A program made the translations under genes and the position numbers. Under the pieces are notes generated by a model. It was given only the letters and a program-made list of their open reading frames with translations. It had not been told where the DNA came from and did not search any database. Below, in pieces: positions 38,247 through 47,717 of a stretch of 64,000 bases of DNA (position 1 is the first letter of the stretch; every line of letters begins with the position of its first letter). The stretch comes from Streptomyces smyrnaeus (GTDB lineage Bacteria; Actinomycetota; Actinomycetes; Streptomycetales; Streptomycetaceae): the NCBI RefSeq assembly GCF_017676345.1, contig NZ_JAFFZM010000003.1, positions 62,001 through 126,000 of the forward strand, given 5' to 3'.

Positions 38247-39451
38247 CGCACCACACCTGCCTCCCGCAGCGTGTCGATCTGCTCCCTCGTCAGACCGAGA
38301 CCCGAGAGCACCTCGTCGGTGTCGGCCCCGTGCCCGCGGCCCGCCCAGCGGATTCCGCCGGGCGTCTCGGAGAGCCGGAAGAGGACGTTCTGCATCGCCA
38401 CGGTGCCGAGCTCCTCGTCCTCGACCTCGGTGATCGAGCCCAGGGCGCGGTACTGCTCGTCGGCCAGCACGTCGCGGATGTCGTAGACGGGGGCGACGGC
38501 GGCCTGGGCCTCCTCGAAAGCGCGGAGCACCTCCTCGCGGTCGTGGCGGGCTATCCAGCCGCCGACCGCCTCGTCCAACTCCGCCGCGTGCGCGGCACGG
38601 CCCGCACCGGTGGAGAACCACGGCTCGGCCAGGAACTCCGGGTGTCCCACCAACCGCAGCACCCGCTCGGCCACGGACTGCGCGGAGGTGGAGACCGCGA
38701 CCCACCGGCCGTCGGCCGTGCGGTAGGTGTTGCGGGGCGCGTTGTTGGCCGACCGGTTGCCGGTGCGCGGCTGGACGTAGCCGAGCTGGTCGTACCAGAC
38801 GGGGTGCGGGCCCAGCACGGTCAGCATCGGCTCGATGATGGCCATGTCCACCACCTGGCCCCGCCCGGTGCGCTCCCGGCCGGCCAGCGCGGTCATGACG
38901 GCGTACGCGGTGGACAGCGCGGCGATCGAGTCCGCCAGGCCGAACGGTGGCAGGGTCGGCGGCCCGTCCGGCTCACCGGTGAGCGCCGCGAAACCGCTCA
39001 TCGCTTCGGCGAGGGTGCCGAATCCGGGGCGGTGCGCGTACGGGCCGAACTGGCCGAAGCCGGTCACCCTGGCCAGCACGAGCCGCGGGTTGGCCGCGGA
39101 CAGCTCCTCCCAGCCCAGCCCCCACCGCTCCAGGGTGCCGGGGCGGAAGTTCTCCACCACGACATCCGCCCCGGCGACGAGCCTCAGCAGTACGTCGCGC
39201 CCCTCGGCGCGGGACAGATCCAGGGCGATGGTCCTCTTGTTGCGGCCCAGCAGCTTCCACCACAGGCCGATCCCGTCCTTGCTCGGGCCGTGCCCCCGGG
39301 ACGGGTCGGGCTTGTGCGGGTGTTCGACCTTGATGACCTCGGCGCCGAAGTCGCCGAGCATGGTGGCCGCCAGCGGCCCCGCGAAGAGGGTGGCGCAGTC
39401 CAGGACGCGGAGCCGGTCGAGCGGCGCGGCTGATGAGGTGCCGTCAGACAT
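38243..39451 (-). CDS. CaiB/BaiF family (class III) CoA-transferase
   Basis: A 402-residue protein that moves CoA between carboxylic acids. LRVLDCATLFAGPLAATMLGDFGAEVIKVEHP is the N-terminal signature; RNKRTIALDLSRAEGRDVLL, VVVENFRPGTLERWGLG, and FGLADSIAAL with the likely catalytic Asp follow. Paired with the CitE-like lyase, it suggests activation then cleavage of a dicarboxylic or hydroxy acid. It overlaps the preceding hydrolase-family gene by 8 bases. Confidence 0.93.
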   Translation of the reverse strand: MSDGTSSAAPLDRLRVLDCATLFAGPLAATMLGDFGAEVIKVEHPHKPDPSRGHGPSKDGIGLWWKLLGRNKRTIALDLSRAEGRDVLLRLVAGADVVVENFRPGTLERWGLGWEELSAANPRLVLARVTGFGQFGPYAHRPGFGTLAEAMSGFAALTGEPDGPPTLPPFGLADSIAALSTAYAVMTALAGRERTGRGQVVDMAIIEPMLTVLGPHPVWYDQLGYVQPRTGNRSANNAPRNTYRTADGRWVAVSTSAQSVAERVLRLVGHPEFLAEPWFSTGAGRAAHAAELDEAVGGWIARHDREEVLRAFEEAQAAVAPVYDIRDVLADEQYRALGSITEVEDEELGTVAMQNVLFRLSETPGGIRWAGRGHGADTDEVLSGLGLTREQIDTLREAGVVR

Positions 39452-40904
39452 GGTGCGGTGCTCCTTTCACGCTCAGCGCGGCCGTGCGGGAGGCCAGCGC
39501 GTCGAAGCCGATGCCGTCCAGGGCGCCGACGCTCGTCGCCAGCCGGTTGTGCAGCGGGTCCGTCCAGCGGGCGGGCAGCGCGGCGGGGGAGCCCGCCAGC
39601 AGCCCGGTCAGGGACCCGGCGGTCGCCCCGTTGGAGTCGGTGTCCCAGCCGCCCGACACCACCCGGCGCACGGCACCGTCGAAGTCGCCGCGCGCATGGG
39701 TCAGGGCCGCTGCCACCAGCGCCGCGTTGGGCAGCACATGGACCCAGTGGTGGCCGCCGTACGCCTCGTGCAGCTCGTCGACCACGGGTTCGAACCCGGC
39801 CACGCCGCCGTCCCGGGCCGCATGCGCCGCGGCGGCGCCGGTGCGCACCGCGGCCGCGTACCGGGAGGCGGGCGGCACCACGGACAGCCCCGCCGCCAGG
39901 CAGGCGTCCACGTCGACGTCCGGGCCCCCACCCGCCGCACGGGCCAGCGCCGCCGCCACGAACATCGCGCCGTAGACGCCGTTGGCGGTATGGGTGAGCA
40001 CCGCGTCCCGCCATGCGGCCTCGGCAGCGGCCCCGGGGTCGCCCGGGTGGGTCCAGCCGAAGATGTCGGCGCGGATCTGGGCGCCGATCCACTCCCGGAA
40101 CGGGTTCCGGTACGTTCCCGTATCCGGCGGCTCGATCCCGGCCAGCAGATTCCGGTAGGCCACGCGCTCGGCGGTGAACGTACGGCCGGCCGGCAGCTCG
40201 TCCAGCCACAGCCGCGCCACGTCGGGGGTGCCGAACCCGTGGCCGTACCGCTCCAGGAGCAGGATGCCCAGCAGCGGGTAGTTGAGGTCGTCGTCCTCGG
40301 GCGCCCCGTCGATGTTCTCGGCGAGCGAGTCGGCGGCCGAGCGGCGGTTCCAAGGATGTGCGGCGGCCGTCGCCGGATCGAGCCCGCGCGCGGTGAACCA
40401 GCCGGTCAGCGGCCAGTTCCCGGTGGCCCGGGCCAGCGCCCTGATGCCCGCCAGCGACACCTTCTCCACGGGCTTGCCCAGCACGCACCCGGCGGCCCGG
40501 CCCGACCAGGCGGCGTGCAGCCGGCCTTCGAGCCCGGGACGCACCGCGTGGCGGCCGGTGGGCCAGTCGGGGCAGGCGGCACGGATCGCCTCCAGACCGG
40601 TCGGCTCGTCCGTGGCCGACGGACTCTCCAGCCGCGCCAACTCGTCCAGCAACTCCTCGGCGAGCGACCGCAGTCCGGGATCGGCCCCACCGGCGGACGC
40701 ACCGGCGTGCTCCGGCGCCGGCCCGCCTCCCGCGGCCAGCCAGCGCCGCTCGACCGCCGAGGCGTCCCGCCCGTCCTCGGCCGCCTGCCGCAGCTCGTGC
40801 CCGAGCAGGTCCTCGGGCTGCACCCAGGTGAGGCGCAGCGCGGCGGCCTTCGCCGTGCCGGGCGCGCTGCCGGAGCCCTCAGCGCCCGGTGCGCCGCCGC
40901 TCAT
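39444..40904 (-). CDS. ADP-ribosylglycohydrolase-fold protein 4 (N-terminally extended)
   Basis: A 486-residue protein with a 120-residue N-terminal extension before the ARH/DraG fold. The fold begins GRLHAAWSGRAAGCVLGKPVEK. The metal ligands appear as ENIDGAPEDDDLNYPLL (DDD in place of the usual TDDT) and GGWDTDSNGATAGSLTGLLAG near the C-terminus, the canonical GxDxDS/T motif, so it is probably active. ATG 40904 overlaps paralogue 3 by 4 bases. Likely hydrolyses a ribosyl or similar glycosidic bond; substrate unknown. Confidence 0.88.
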   Translation of the reverse strand: MSGGAPGAEGSGSAPGTAKAAALRLTWVQPEDLLGHELRQAAEDGRDASAVERRWLAAGGGPAPEHAGASAGGADPGLRSLAEELLDELARLESPSATDEPTGLEAIRAACPDWPTGRHAVRPGLEGRLHAAWSGRAAGCVLGKPVEKVSLAGIRALARATGNWPLTGWFTARGLDPATAAAHPWNRRSAADSLAENIDGAPEDDDLNYPLLGILLLERYGHGFGTPDVARLWLDELPAGRTFTAERVAYRNLLAGIEPPDTGTYRNPFREWIGAQIRADIFGWTHPGDPGAAAEAAWRDAVLTHTANGVYGAMFVAAALARAAGGGPDVDVDACLAAGLSVVPPASRYAAAVRTGAAAAHAARDGGVAGFEPVVDELHEAYGGHHWVHVLPNAALVAAALTHARGDFDGAVRRVVSGGWDTDSNGATAGSLTGLLAGSPAALPARWTDPLHNRLATSVGALDGIGFDALASRTAALSVKGAPHHV

Positions 40905-42076
40905 CGCCCCCCTCCCAGCGCCTCGAACGCCGCCTCGTGGGCCCGCCTGCGCGCCACGTCCCGGGCGAACACCTCGCGGGCCACCGCGGCCAGCGACACC
41001 GCGGGGGAGTGCAGATCGAGTCTGCTGGCGGCGGCGACCCGCTCGCTCCACTCGGCGGGGACGGCGGCCCCGCCGCGCAGGGCGCCGGCCAGGGCGCCGC
41101 TCATCGAGGCGATGGAGTCGCAGTCCCGCCCGTAGTTGACGGAGCCGAGCACGGTGGCCCGGTAGTCACCGGCGCCGACCAGCAGCATGCCGAGCGCTAT
41201 CGGCAGCTCCTCGATGGCGTGCAGCCGCGAGGGTCGGCGAGCACCCAGCGACGGGTTGCGGTAGTCGGCGCCCACGGTGTCGAAGGGGGCGACGGCCTCC
41301 CGCAGCGGGGCCAGCGCCGCCTCCCAGTCGTCGTACCGTCCGGCCGTCCCGCAGACCGCGGCTATGGCGGCACGGGTACCGTCCTTGGCGAGCCGCAGCG
41401 ACTCCTCGACGACCGACTCGGGGGTGGCGTCCGGCCGGTGCGCCGCGGCCACGGCGGCGGCGAACACCCCGGCCGCCTCCCGCCCGTACGAGGACTGGTG
41501 GGCCCCCGCCACATCCAGCGCCTCCCCGTAGGCGGCGTCCGGGTTGCCCGCGTTGACGACCCCGACCGGCGCCATGTACATCGCCGCCCCGCAGTTGACG
41601 ATGTTGCCGGTCCCCGCCTCACGGGGGTCGACATGGCCGTAGTGCAGCCGGGCCACCAGCCACTTCTCGGCGAGGAAGATCCGCTGCAGCAGCAGCGCCT
41701 CCGCCTCCAGCTCGGGGATCCAGCGGGGCGAGCCGATGAGGTCGGGCACCAGATGGTCGGCGACGGCGTACGCGTCCAGATGGTCGCGCACCGTCTCGTA
41801 GACGCGGACCAGGGCGTGCGTCATGAGGGTGTCGTCGGTGACGTGCCCGTCACCCTTGTGGTACGGCGCGATGGGCCGGGCCGTCCGCCACCGGTCCTTG
41901 TGGAACGGCTCGACGATGCCCCTCACCCGGCCGCCGTGCCGCTCGGCGATGGCTTCCGGGGTCCAGCCTTCGACCGGGCCGCCCAGCGCGTCGCCGACAG
42001 CGGCACCCACCAGGCAGCCCACGGCGCGCTCCTCCAGCGAGGGCAGCGCACCATTCGGTGCGGGAGCAGAACTCAT
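40901..42076 (-). CDS. ADP-ribosylglycohydrolase-fold protein 3 (canonical ligands)
   Basis: A 391-residue ARH/DraG-family protein with GCLVGAAVGDALGGPVEGW (about 20-38), GHVTDDTLMTHALV (metal-binding DDT) and NYGRDCDSIASMSGALAGALRG near the C-terminus (second metal site). All acidic ligands are kept, so hydrolase activity is expected. The closest paralogue in the operon by motif layout is protein 1. ATG 42076 overlaps protein 2 by 4 bases. Confidence 0.9.
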   Translation of the reverse strand: MSSAPAPNGALPSLEERAVGCLVGAAVGDALGGPVEGWTPEAIAERHGGRVRGIVEPFHKDRWRTARPIAPYHKGDGHVTDDTLMTHALVRVYETVRDHLDAYAVADHLVPDLIGSPRWIPELEAEALLLQRIFLAEKWLVARLHYGHVDPREAGTGNIVNCGAAMYMAPVGVVNAGNPDAAYGEALDVAGAHQSSYGREAAGVFAAAVAAAHRPDATPESVVEESLRLAKDGTRAAIAAVCGTAGRYDDWEAALAPLREAVAPFDTVGADYRNPSLGARRPSRLHAIEELPIALGMLLVGAGDYRATVLGSVNYGRDCDSIASMSGALAGALRGGAAVPAEWSERVAAASRLDLHSPAVSLAAVAREVFARDVARRRAHEAAFEALGGGR

Positions 42077-43311
42077 TCCAGTGGTCCTTCCGGGGCGAGG
42101 GGCGTGGCGGGGTCCGGTGGTGCGTCGGCCGGGACCGGGAGCAGATGGTGGGCGGCCAGCCGCCGTGCGGTCTCCACCAGATCGGTGCCGGCGAACTGCG
42201 GCAGCGCGCAGCCCGACAGCTGCCGGCAGCTGTCCCGCCAGGAGGCGGGCACCGCGCCGCAGCCGCCGAGCGCGCCCGCCAGCGCTCCGGTCAGCGCGGG
42301 CGCCGAGTCGGCCACCCGGGACAGACACGCGGCGGCGGGTACGGCGGCGCTGAGCGAGCCCCGCGCGGCGGTCGCCACGGCGAGCGCCACGGGCACGGTC
42401 TCGGCGGCGGCGATGCCGTAGCTGTAGACGTGGTCGACGATCTCGTGCTCCAGGACGGGGACGAGCGCGAAGGCACTGCCGGGCCCCGAGGCGTTCTCCC
42501 GCAGCGCGTGGCGCGCCAGCCGCACGGCGTGCAGCGTGTTGCGGCGGATCTCGGTGCCCTCCGGCAGTTGGTCGAGCGCCGCCTGTACACAGGCACCGGT
42601 CCGGCCGCCGGCCAGCGCCACCGCGACGGCCGCGGCCATCGCACGGGCGCCGTGCACCCCGTCGTCGTCCTGGGAGTAGCGGGCGTCGAACTCGGCGAGC
42701 GCCGCCGCCGAGGCGGGGTCGCCGGGGTGGACGACAGCCAGTACGGCGGCGCGTACGCACGCGGCGTCGTCGAAGTAGTGCGGGTTGTCGTGGCCGGTGG
42801 CCGGCGGTCTGAGCCCCGCGGCCAGGTTGCCCAGACCGGCGCGTACGGAGATCCGGGCCCGCAGCGGGATCTGTGCCGACTCGATCTCCTCGGCCTGCTC
42901 GGCCGCCGCCGCGACCTCGTCGGCCAGCGCGTTCCACGCCAGGGTCAGTGCCGCGCGCACCCGCTGGTCGGGGGTGAGGTCGCTGTGGCCGGCGGCGTCG
43001 GCCGACAGCACGGCGTGTGCGGTGAAGGCCGCCCACTCCGCGTCGTCGGACGGGCCCAGCCGCAGCGGCTCGGGCGGCTGGTTGAGCGCGATGGGCACCG
43101 GCAGCGTCGTGGTGGCGTTCTGTTCGGCGAACGTGTCGAGTTCGCGGGTGAGTCTGCGCGTCCAGTCCGGCAGCCGGGCCGCGCGGTGCCGCCCGGAGGG
43201 CCAGCCCGCCGCGTCCCCGGCGGCCAGCCCCAGCAGCAGTCCCTCGATCCGCCCGGCACCGTCACCACCGGGCGGGCCGGTGGGCCGCGGCGCGGCGGTG
43301 ACGCAGCTCAT
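42073..43311 (-). CDS. ADP-ribosylglycohydrolase-fold protein 2 (metal ligands lost)
   Basis: A 412-residue member of the same fold: IEGLLLGLAAGDAAGWPSG opens it, GVHGARAMAAAVAVALAGG marks the middle, and SRVADSAPALTGALAGALGG aligns with the C-terminal metal motif. Where family members have TDDT it reads ATTTLP, and where they have GxDxDT it reads VADSAP, so the acidic ligands are absent. It is probably catalytically inactive: a regulatory or partner subunit, or a binding protein. ATG 43311 overlaps protein 1 by 4 bases. Confidence 0.85.
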   Translation of the reverse strand: MSCVTAAPRPTGPPGGDGAGRIEGLLLGLAAGDAAGWPSGRHRAARLPDWTRRLTRELDTFAEQNATTTLPVPIALNQPPEPLRLGPSDDAEWAAFTAHAVLSADAAGHSDLTPDQRVRAALTLAWNALADEVAAAAEQAEEIESAQIPLRARISVRAGLGNLAAGLRPPATGHDNPHYFDDAACVRAAVLAVVHPGDPASAAALAEFDARYSQDDDGVHGARAMAAAVAVALAGGRTGACVQAALDQLPEGTEIRRNTLHAVRLARHALRENASGPGSAFALVPVLEHEIVDHVYSYGIAAAETVPVALAVATAARGSLSAAVPAAACLSRVADSAPALTGALAGALGGCGAVPASWRDSCRQLSGCALPQFAGTDLVETARRLAAHHLLPVPADAPPDPATPLAPEGPLE

Positions 43312-44453
43312 GAGGCGTCCCGCGCGTCGTGGACGGGGGCCAGCCGGTCGGCGATGTCGCGGACGTGCCGCCCGGCCATGGCGGGCAGACAGCTGCCGCG
43401 GGCCGGACGGATCGCGGCGGCCCACTGCGCGGGGATGGCCGACTCGCCGCGGAGGGCGCCCGCCAGCGCCCCGGCGACGGCCGCCGTGGTGTCGGCGTCG
43501 CGCCCCATGTTGACGGCGGTGAGCACCGAGCCGGTGAAGTCCCCGCGTGCGGTGGTGAAGGCGCCGAAGGCCAGTCCGATGGCTTCGGGCGCCAGATCCG
43601 TCCACGGGTAGCCGCCGATGACGACGGAGGAGCGCACCGCCCGCTCGACGCTCAACCGGGTGGCGTTCGGCCGCAGCGGGGCGCGCCGTGCCGCCGACAC
43701 GGCCCGCTGCAGGGACCGGGAGGTCCAGGCGTCCTCGGGGACGACCGACAGCGCGGCCTGGACCACGGCGCCCGGACTGTCGCTCACCATGGCGGCGGCC
43801 ACCCCGGCCGCGACGGCCCGTCCGCCGTAGATGCCCTCGCCCTCGTGGCTGACGGTGCCGTCGATGGACACCAGCCGCGCGGCCTCGGCCGGCCGGCCCG
43901 CGGCGAAGACTCCGAACGGCGCGGCGCGCATGGCCAGTCCGTCGCTCCAGGCGTGCCGGTGCTGTGCGGAGATGGGCGCCGCCAGGCCCCGGCGCAGGTT
44001 CTCCAGGGTGCCGCGCTCGCTGAATCCCGCGCCGCGGAAGGAGCCCGCGCCGTCCCCTTCCAGGTCGGCGATCCAGTGGTGCCAGGCGGCCTCCACGTGC
44101 GCGACCGAGAGGGCCGAGCCGTGTTCGGCCAGCAGCAGCCCGGAGAAGATGGCGTACTCGGTGTCGTCGGTACCGGCCGGGTCGTCGCGGACGAACCCCT
44201 CGATCCGGCCCCAGCGTTCGCGGATCTGCGAGGGCTTCATGTTCTCGGCGGGGGCACCGAGTGCGTCACCGACGGCGAGCCCGACCAGGGCTCCCCGGGC
44301 GCGATCGATGGGGGAGGGGGCGAGGGGATGGGTGGGGACGGTCGCGGTGGCGGTTGCTGGGACGGGTACCGGTACGGGTGTGGGTGCTGGTGTGGGTGAG
44401 GGAGGAGAGGGCGGTGGTGCGGTCGGTGCTGCGGCCGAGTGCTCGGCGCTCAT
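43308..44453 (-). CDS. ADP-ribosylglycohydrolase-fold protein 1 (canonical ligands)
   Basis: A 381-residue protein with a 45-residue Pro/Ala/Thr/Val-rich leader, then RARGALVGLAVGDALGAPAENM, PAGTDDTEYAIFSGLLL (DDT) and NMGRDADTTAAVAGALAGALRG (GxDxDT). Both metal sites are intact. It starts 32 bases after the solute-binding protein gene, the only real gap in the operon. Whether ATG 44453 is used, or a later start removing the leader, cannot be decided from sequence. Confidence 0.9.
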   Translation of the reverse strand: MSAEHSAAAPTAPPPSPPSPTPAPTPVPVPVPATATATVPTHPLAPSPIDRARGALVGLAVGDALGAPAENMKPSQIRERWGRIEGFVRDDPAGTDDTEYAIFSGLLLAEHGSALSVAHVEAAWHHWIADLEGDGAGSFRGAGFSERGTLENLRRGLAAPISAQHRHAWSDGLAMRAAPFGVFAAGRPAEAARLVSIDGTVSHEGEGIYGGRAVAAGVAAAMVSDSPGAVVQAALSVVPEDAWTSRSLQRAVSAARRAPLRPNATRLSVERAVRSSVVIGGYPWTDLAPEAIGLAFGAFTTARGDFTGSVLTAVNMGRDADTTAAVAGALAGALRGESAIPAQWAAAIRPARGSCLPAMAGRHVRDIADRLAPVHDARDAS

Positions 44454-44485
44454 GCGCTGCTCTTTCTGTGCGTGCCGTGCGTGCC

Positions 44486-45823
44486 CTAGCGCTGGTAGCG
44501 GTTGAGTATGAGATTGCCGTCGTCGACGAGGGAGTCGCGCAGCGTCCCCAGGTCGGTGTCGCCGTTGTAGTAGCGCTGGAAGGCGGGGGTGGCGACCTTG
44601 TCCGACCACTCGGCGTAACCCCGTACGCCGAGCGTCGGTGACGGCCGCAGGGTGCGGGCCGTCCGCGCGCCGGTGTGCCAGCCGTCCTCGCGCCGGTTGA
44701 CGGCCGGGTCCTTCAGCGCCTCGGTGGCGGTGGGCAGCAGCCAGTCGCCCGTGGCGAGTTCGACCTGGTGCTCGGGCGTGGTCATATAGGCCACGAAGTC
44801 GGCCGCGGCCTGCTTGTGCCGGCTCTCCTGCGCCACCGAGAGGGTCTGCGGGACGACGCCCTGGACGTTCTCGCCGGGACGCTCGCCCCGGGGCAGGGGC
44901 AGCACGGTCCACTCGAAACCGTCCGGGGCCTGCTGCTGCACCTGCTGCCGGTAGGAGAAGTTGAGCGGGGCCATCGCGTAGCGACCGGCGAAGAAGCCGG
45001 GCAGCGCGTCGGAGCCGCCCATGCCGAGTCCGCTCCTGGGCGCCGTCCGGTCCTCCTCGACCTGGCGGCGGATCAGCCGGCTGATGGCCGAGTCCCGCGC
45101 CGCGAAGCGGACCACGTTCTTGGTGCCGTCGTCCGTCCGCTCCTTGGTGAAGACCTTCCCGCCGGTGGACAGCGCCAGGTTGACCGTCTGCTTGACCGGC
45201 TCCTTCATCGTCCACACGGTGCCGTACCGCTCCGGTCTGCCGTTGTGGTCCTTGTCGCGGGTCAGCTTCTCGGCGACCCGCTCGAACTCGCGCCAGGTCC
45301 ACGGCTTGGCCGCCGTCGGTATGCGCACGCCGGAGCGCTCCAGCAGCTTCCGGTTGGCAATGATCACCCGGGGCTCCTGGAGGAATGGCACTCCGTAGAC
45401 GCGGCCGCCGTTCATCGTCACCGACTCCCAACTGGGCTGCGGGATGGCGGCGCGGGTGGCCTTCGGCAGATACGGGCGCAGATCGGCGAGGTAGCCGCCG
45501 TAGGCGAAGTCGGTCAGGTCACTGGCGTCGTCGTGGATGATGTCGGGCGCCTCGCCGCCCTCGAAAGAGGTGAGCAACTGGTCGTGGACGCTCTCCCAGG
45601 CCCCCTGCACATAGCGGACCTTCACCTTCTTGTGCGTCCTGTTCCACTGCGCGACCAGCTTCTTGTTGGCCGCGACGGACTCCTTCTGCCAGGCGAGGCT
45701 GTAGTAGTCGAGGGTGACGGTGCCGGCGGCGTCGTCCCCGTCACCGCCCCCGCAGGAGGCGAGCAGTGTGCAGGCCAGCAGGGCCGCGACGGCCGGGCGG
45801 GCGGTGGGTGTGCTGCGGCGCAT
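44486..45823 (-). CDS. Extracellular solute-binding lipoprotein of a sugar ABC transporter
   Basis: A 445-residue lipoprotein with signal LLACTLLASCGGG (lipobox LLAS-C, Cys about 24). The mature part has the type 1 sugar-binding protein fold (LDYYSLAWQKESV, WNRTHKKVKVRYVQGAW, GEAPDIIHDDASDLTDFAYGGYL, FFAGRYAMAPLN). It delivers an unidentified glycoside or oligosaccharide to the two permeases encoded upstream. ATG 45823 overlaps the permease stop. Confidence 0.93.
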   Translation of the reverse strand: MRRSTPTARPAVAALLACTLLASCGGGDGDDAAGTVTLDYYSLAWQKESVAANKKLVAQWNRTHKKVKVRYVQGAWESVHDQLLTSFEGGEAPDIIHDDASDLTDFAYGGYLADLRPYLPKATRAAIPQPSWESVTMNGGRVYGVPFLQEPRVIIANRKLLERSGVRIPTAAKPWTWREFERVAEKLTRDKDHNGRPERYGTVWTMKEPVKQTVNLALSTGGKVFTKERTDDGTKNVVRFAARDSAISRLIRRQVEEDRTAPRSGLGMGGSDALPGFFAGRYAMAPLNFSYRQQVQQQAPDGFEWTVLPLPRGERPGENVQGVVPQTLSVAQESRHKQAAADFVAYMTTPEHQVELATGDWLLPTATEALKDPAVNRREDGWHTGARTARTLRPSPTLGVRGYAEWSDKVATPAFQRYYNGDTDLGTLRDSLVDDGNLILNRYQR

Positions 45824-46710
45824 CAGCCCTTCACCGCCCCTGCCAGCATCCCGGCGGCGAGCCGCCGCTGGAGCAGTGCGAAGAACAGCAGGCTCGGGAC
45901 GGTCGCCAGCACCGAGGCGGCGGCCAGCGGACCCAGATCGGCGACCCCCTCGGCGCCGAGGAAGCGGGTGAGGATGACGGACATCGTCTGGTTCTCCGGG
46001 GACTTGAGCAGCACGAGGGCGAAGAAGAACTCGTTCCAGGCGGTGACGAAGGAGAACATCAGCGTCGCCACCAGCCCCGGTGCCAGCAGCGGCAGCACGA
46101 CACTGCGCAGGATGCGCAGCCGGCCGGCTCCGTCGACCGCGGCCGCCTCTTCGAGCGAGACGGGCACCGCGCGCACATAGCCCTGGAGCATCCACAGCGC
46201 GAACGGCAGATTCCAGACGACGTACACGATGATCAGCCCGCCCACCGAGTCGATCAGGTGGAGGTTCTTCAGCACGAGGAACAGCGGGATGATCACCAGT
46301 ACGAACGGGAACATCTGGCTGACCAGCACCCAGCCGTTCGCGGCGCCGCCCACCTTGGAGCGGTGCCTGACCAGCACATAGGCGGCGGGCACCGCGATCA
46401 CGACCGAGACGAGCGTCGCGCCGCTCGCCACGATCAGGCTGTTGAGCGCCGAGCGGGCCAGCGGCTGCGCCTCGAAGGCGGAGCGGAAGTTCTCCAGGGT
46501 GGGGTGCTGCGGAATCCAGGTCGGGTCGATCTTCCCCAGCTCCGTGGGCGACTTGAAGGACGTGGACAGCAGCCACACCAGCGGGAAGGCGAGAAAGATC
46601 AGATAGGCCAGCAGCGCCGCGTACTGTCCGGTGCGGCCCGCGAACCGCCGGGCCCGCCGCCCGGCGGGCGGGGCGCCACCACGGGTGACGCCGGTGCTCG
46701 GTGCGCTCAT
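45823..46710 (-). CDS. Carbohydrate ABC transporter permease, MalG type
   Basis: A 295-residue permease with six hydrophobic segments and the EAA loop EEAAAVDGAGRLRILRSVVLPLLAPGL (about 200-226) that contacts the ATPase. It belongs to the CUT1 family. No ATPase gene is in the operon; in Streptomyces such importers usually share the ATPase MsiK. ATG 46710 overlaps the partner permease by 4 bases. Confidence 0.94.
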   Translation of the reverse strand: MSAPSTGVTRGGAPPAGRRARRFAGRTGQYAALLAYLIFLAFPLVWLLSTSFKSPTELGKIDPTWIPQHPTLENFRSAFEAQPLARSALNSLIVASGATLVSVVIAVPAAYVLVRHRSKVGGAANGWVLVSQMFPFVLVIIPLFLVLKNLHLIDSVGGLIIVYVVWNLPFALWMLQGYVRAVPVSLEEAAAVDGAGRLRILRSVVLPLLAPGLVATLMFSFVTAWNEFFFALVLLKSPENQTMSVILTRFLGAEGVADLGPLAAASVLATVPSLLFFALLQRRLAAGMLAGAVKG

Positions 46711-47717
46711 ACCGCCTCCTCCTCGGAGCCCTTCAGCCGCTTGCGCAGGAACACCGTGAGGAACACGGCGACCACGGCGATCATCACGACGCCCATCGCG
46801 GCGGCATAGCCGAACTGCCCGTACTTGAACGCCTCCTCGTAGGCGAACAGCATCGGCAGCCGCGTCTGCCCGCCCGGGCCGCCCTGGGTGAGCACATACA
46901 CCAGCCCGAAGGAGTTGAAGTTCCAGATGAAGTTGAGCGCGGTGATGGCGAGCGCCACCGGCTTGAGCGCGGGCCAGGTCACCGCGGCGAACCGCCGCCA
47001 CCCTCCGGCTCCGTCCAACTGTGCCGCCTCGGTCAGTTCGTGGGGCACGTTCTGCAGCCCGGCCAGCAGGACGACGGTGGTCTGTGGCATGCCCGCCCAG
47101 ACGCCGACGAGGATGACGGCGGGCAGCGCGAGTGAGATGTTGGTCAGCCAGTCGATGTTGCCCGAGCCCTCGCCGAGCATCCCCAGCTGCCGCAGCGTCT
47201 TGTTGAGGATGCCCGCGTCCTGGTGGTAGACGAGCCGCCACATGACACCGACGACGACCTCCGGCATGGCCCAGGGGACGAGCGCCAGGGTGCGGGCCAG
47301 CCAGCGGAACCGTAGGTTCTGGTTGAGCAGCAGCGCGAGCCCGAGAGCCAGCAGCAGTTGCAGCGCGGTCACCGACACGGCCCACACCAGGCCGATCCGG
47401 AACGACTCCCAGAACAGCGAGTCCCTGCGCAGATCGGCGAAGTTGGCCACGCCGACGAAGTCGGTGCGCACGGTGCGCCCGGCCTGTGCGTCGGTGAAGG
47501 AGAGCGAGACCGCGTACAGCAGCGGTCCCACGCTCAGCACCAGGATGGGGAGCAGCGCGGGCAGCAGCAGGAACCAGGCGCCATGGTCCAGCCCGAGCAG
47601 CCGCTTGCGGGCCGCTGGCGTGCGGGGAGGGGGTGTCCCTGTCCGACGCTTGCGGGCGGCGGGTGCTCCTCCGAGCTCTTCGAGCAGGGCGGTACCCTCA
47701 TGCCGGGTGCCGCTCAT
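46707..47717 (-). CDS. Carbohydrate ABC transporter permease, MalF type
   Basis: A 336-residue permease with a basic N-terminus, six hydrophobic segments and the EAA loop HELTEAAQLDGAGGWRRFAAVTWPALKPV (about 234-262). GGPGGQTRLPMLFAYEEAF is typical of MalF-like CUT1 permeases. Forms the channel with the MalG-type partner. ATG 47717 overlaps the lacI stop by 4 bases. Confidence 0.94.
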   Translation of the reverse strand: MSGTRHEGTALLEELGGAPAARKRRTGTPPPRTPAARKRLLGLDHGAWFLLLPALLPILVLSVGPLLYAVSLSFTDAQAGRTVRTDFVGVANFADLRRDSLFWESFRIGLVWAVSVTALQLLLALGLALLLNQNLRFRWLARTLALVPWAMPEVVVGVMWRLVYHQDAGILNKTLRQLGMLGEGSGNIDWLTNISLALPAVILVGVWAGMPQTTVVLLAGLQNVPHELTEAAQLDGAGGWRRFAAVTWPALKPVALAITALNFIWNFNSFGLVYVLTQGGPGGQTRLPMLFAYEEAFKYGQFGYAAAMGVVMIAVVAVFLTVFLRKRLKGSEEEAV

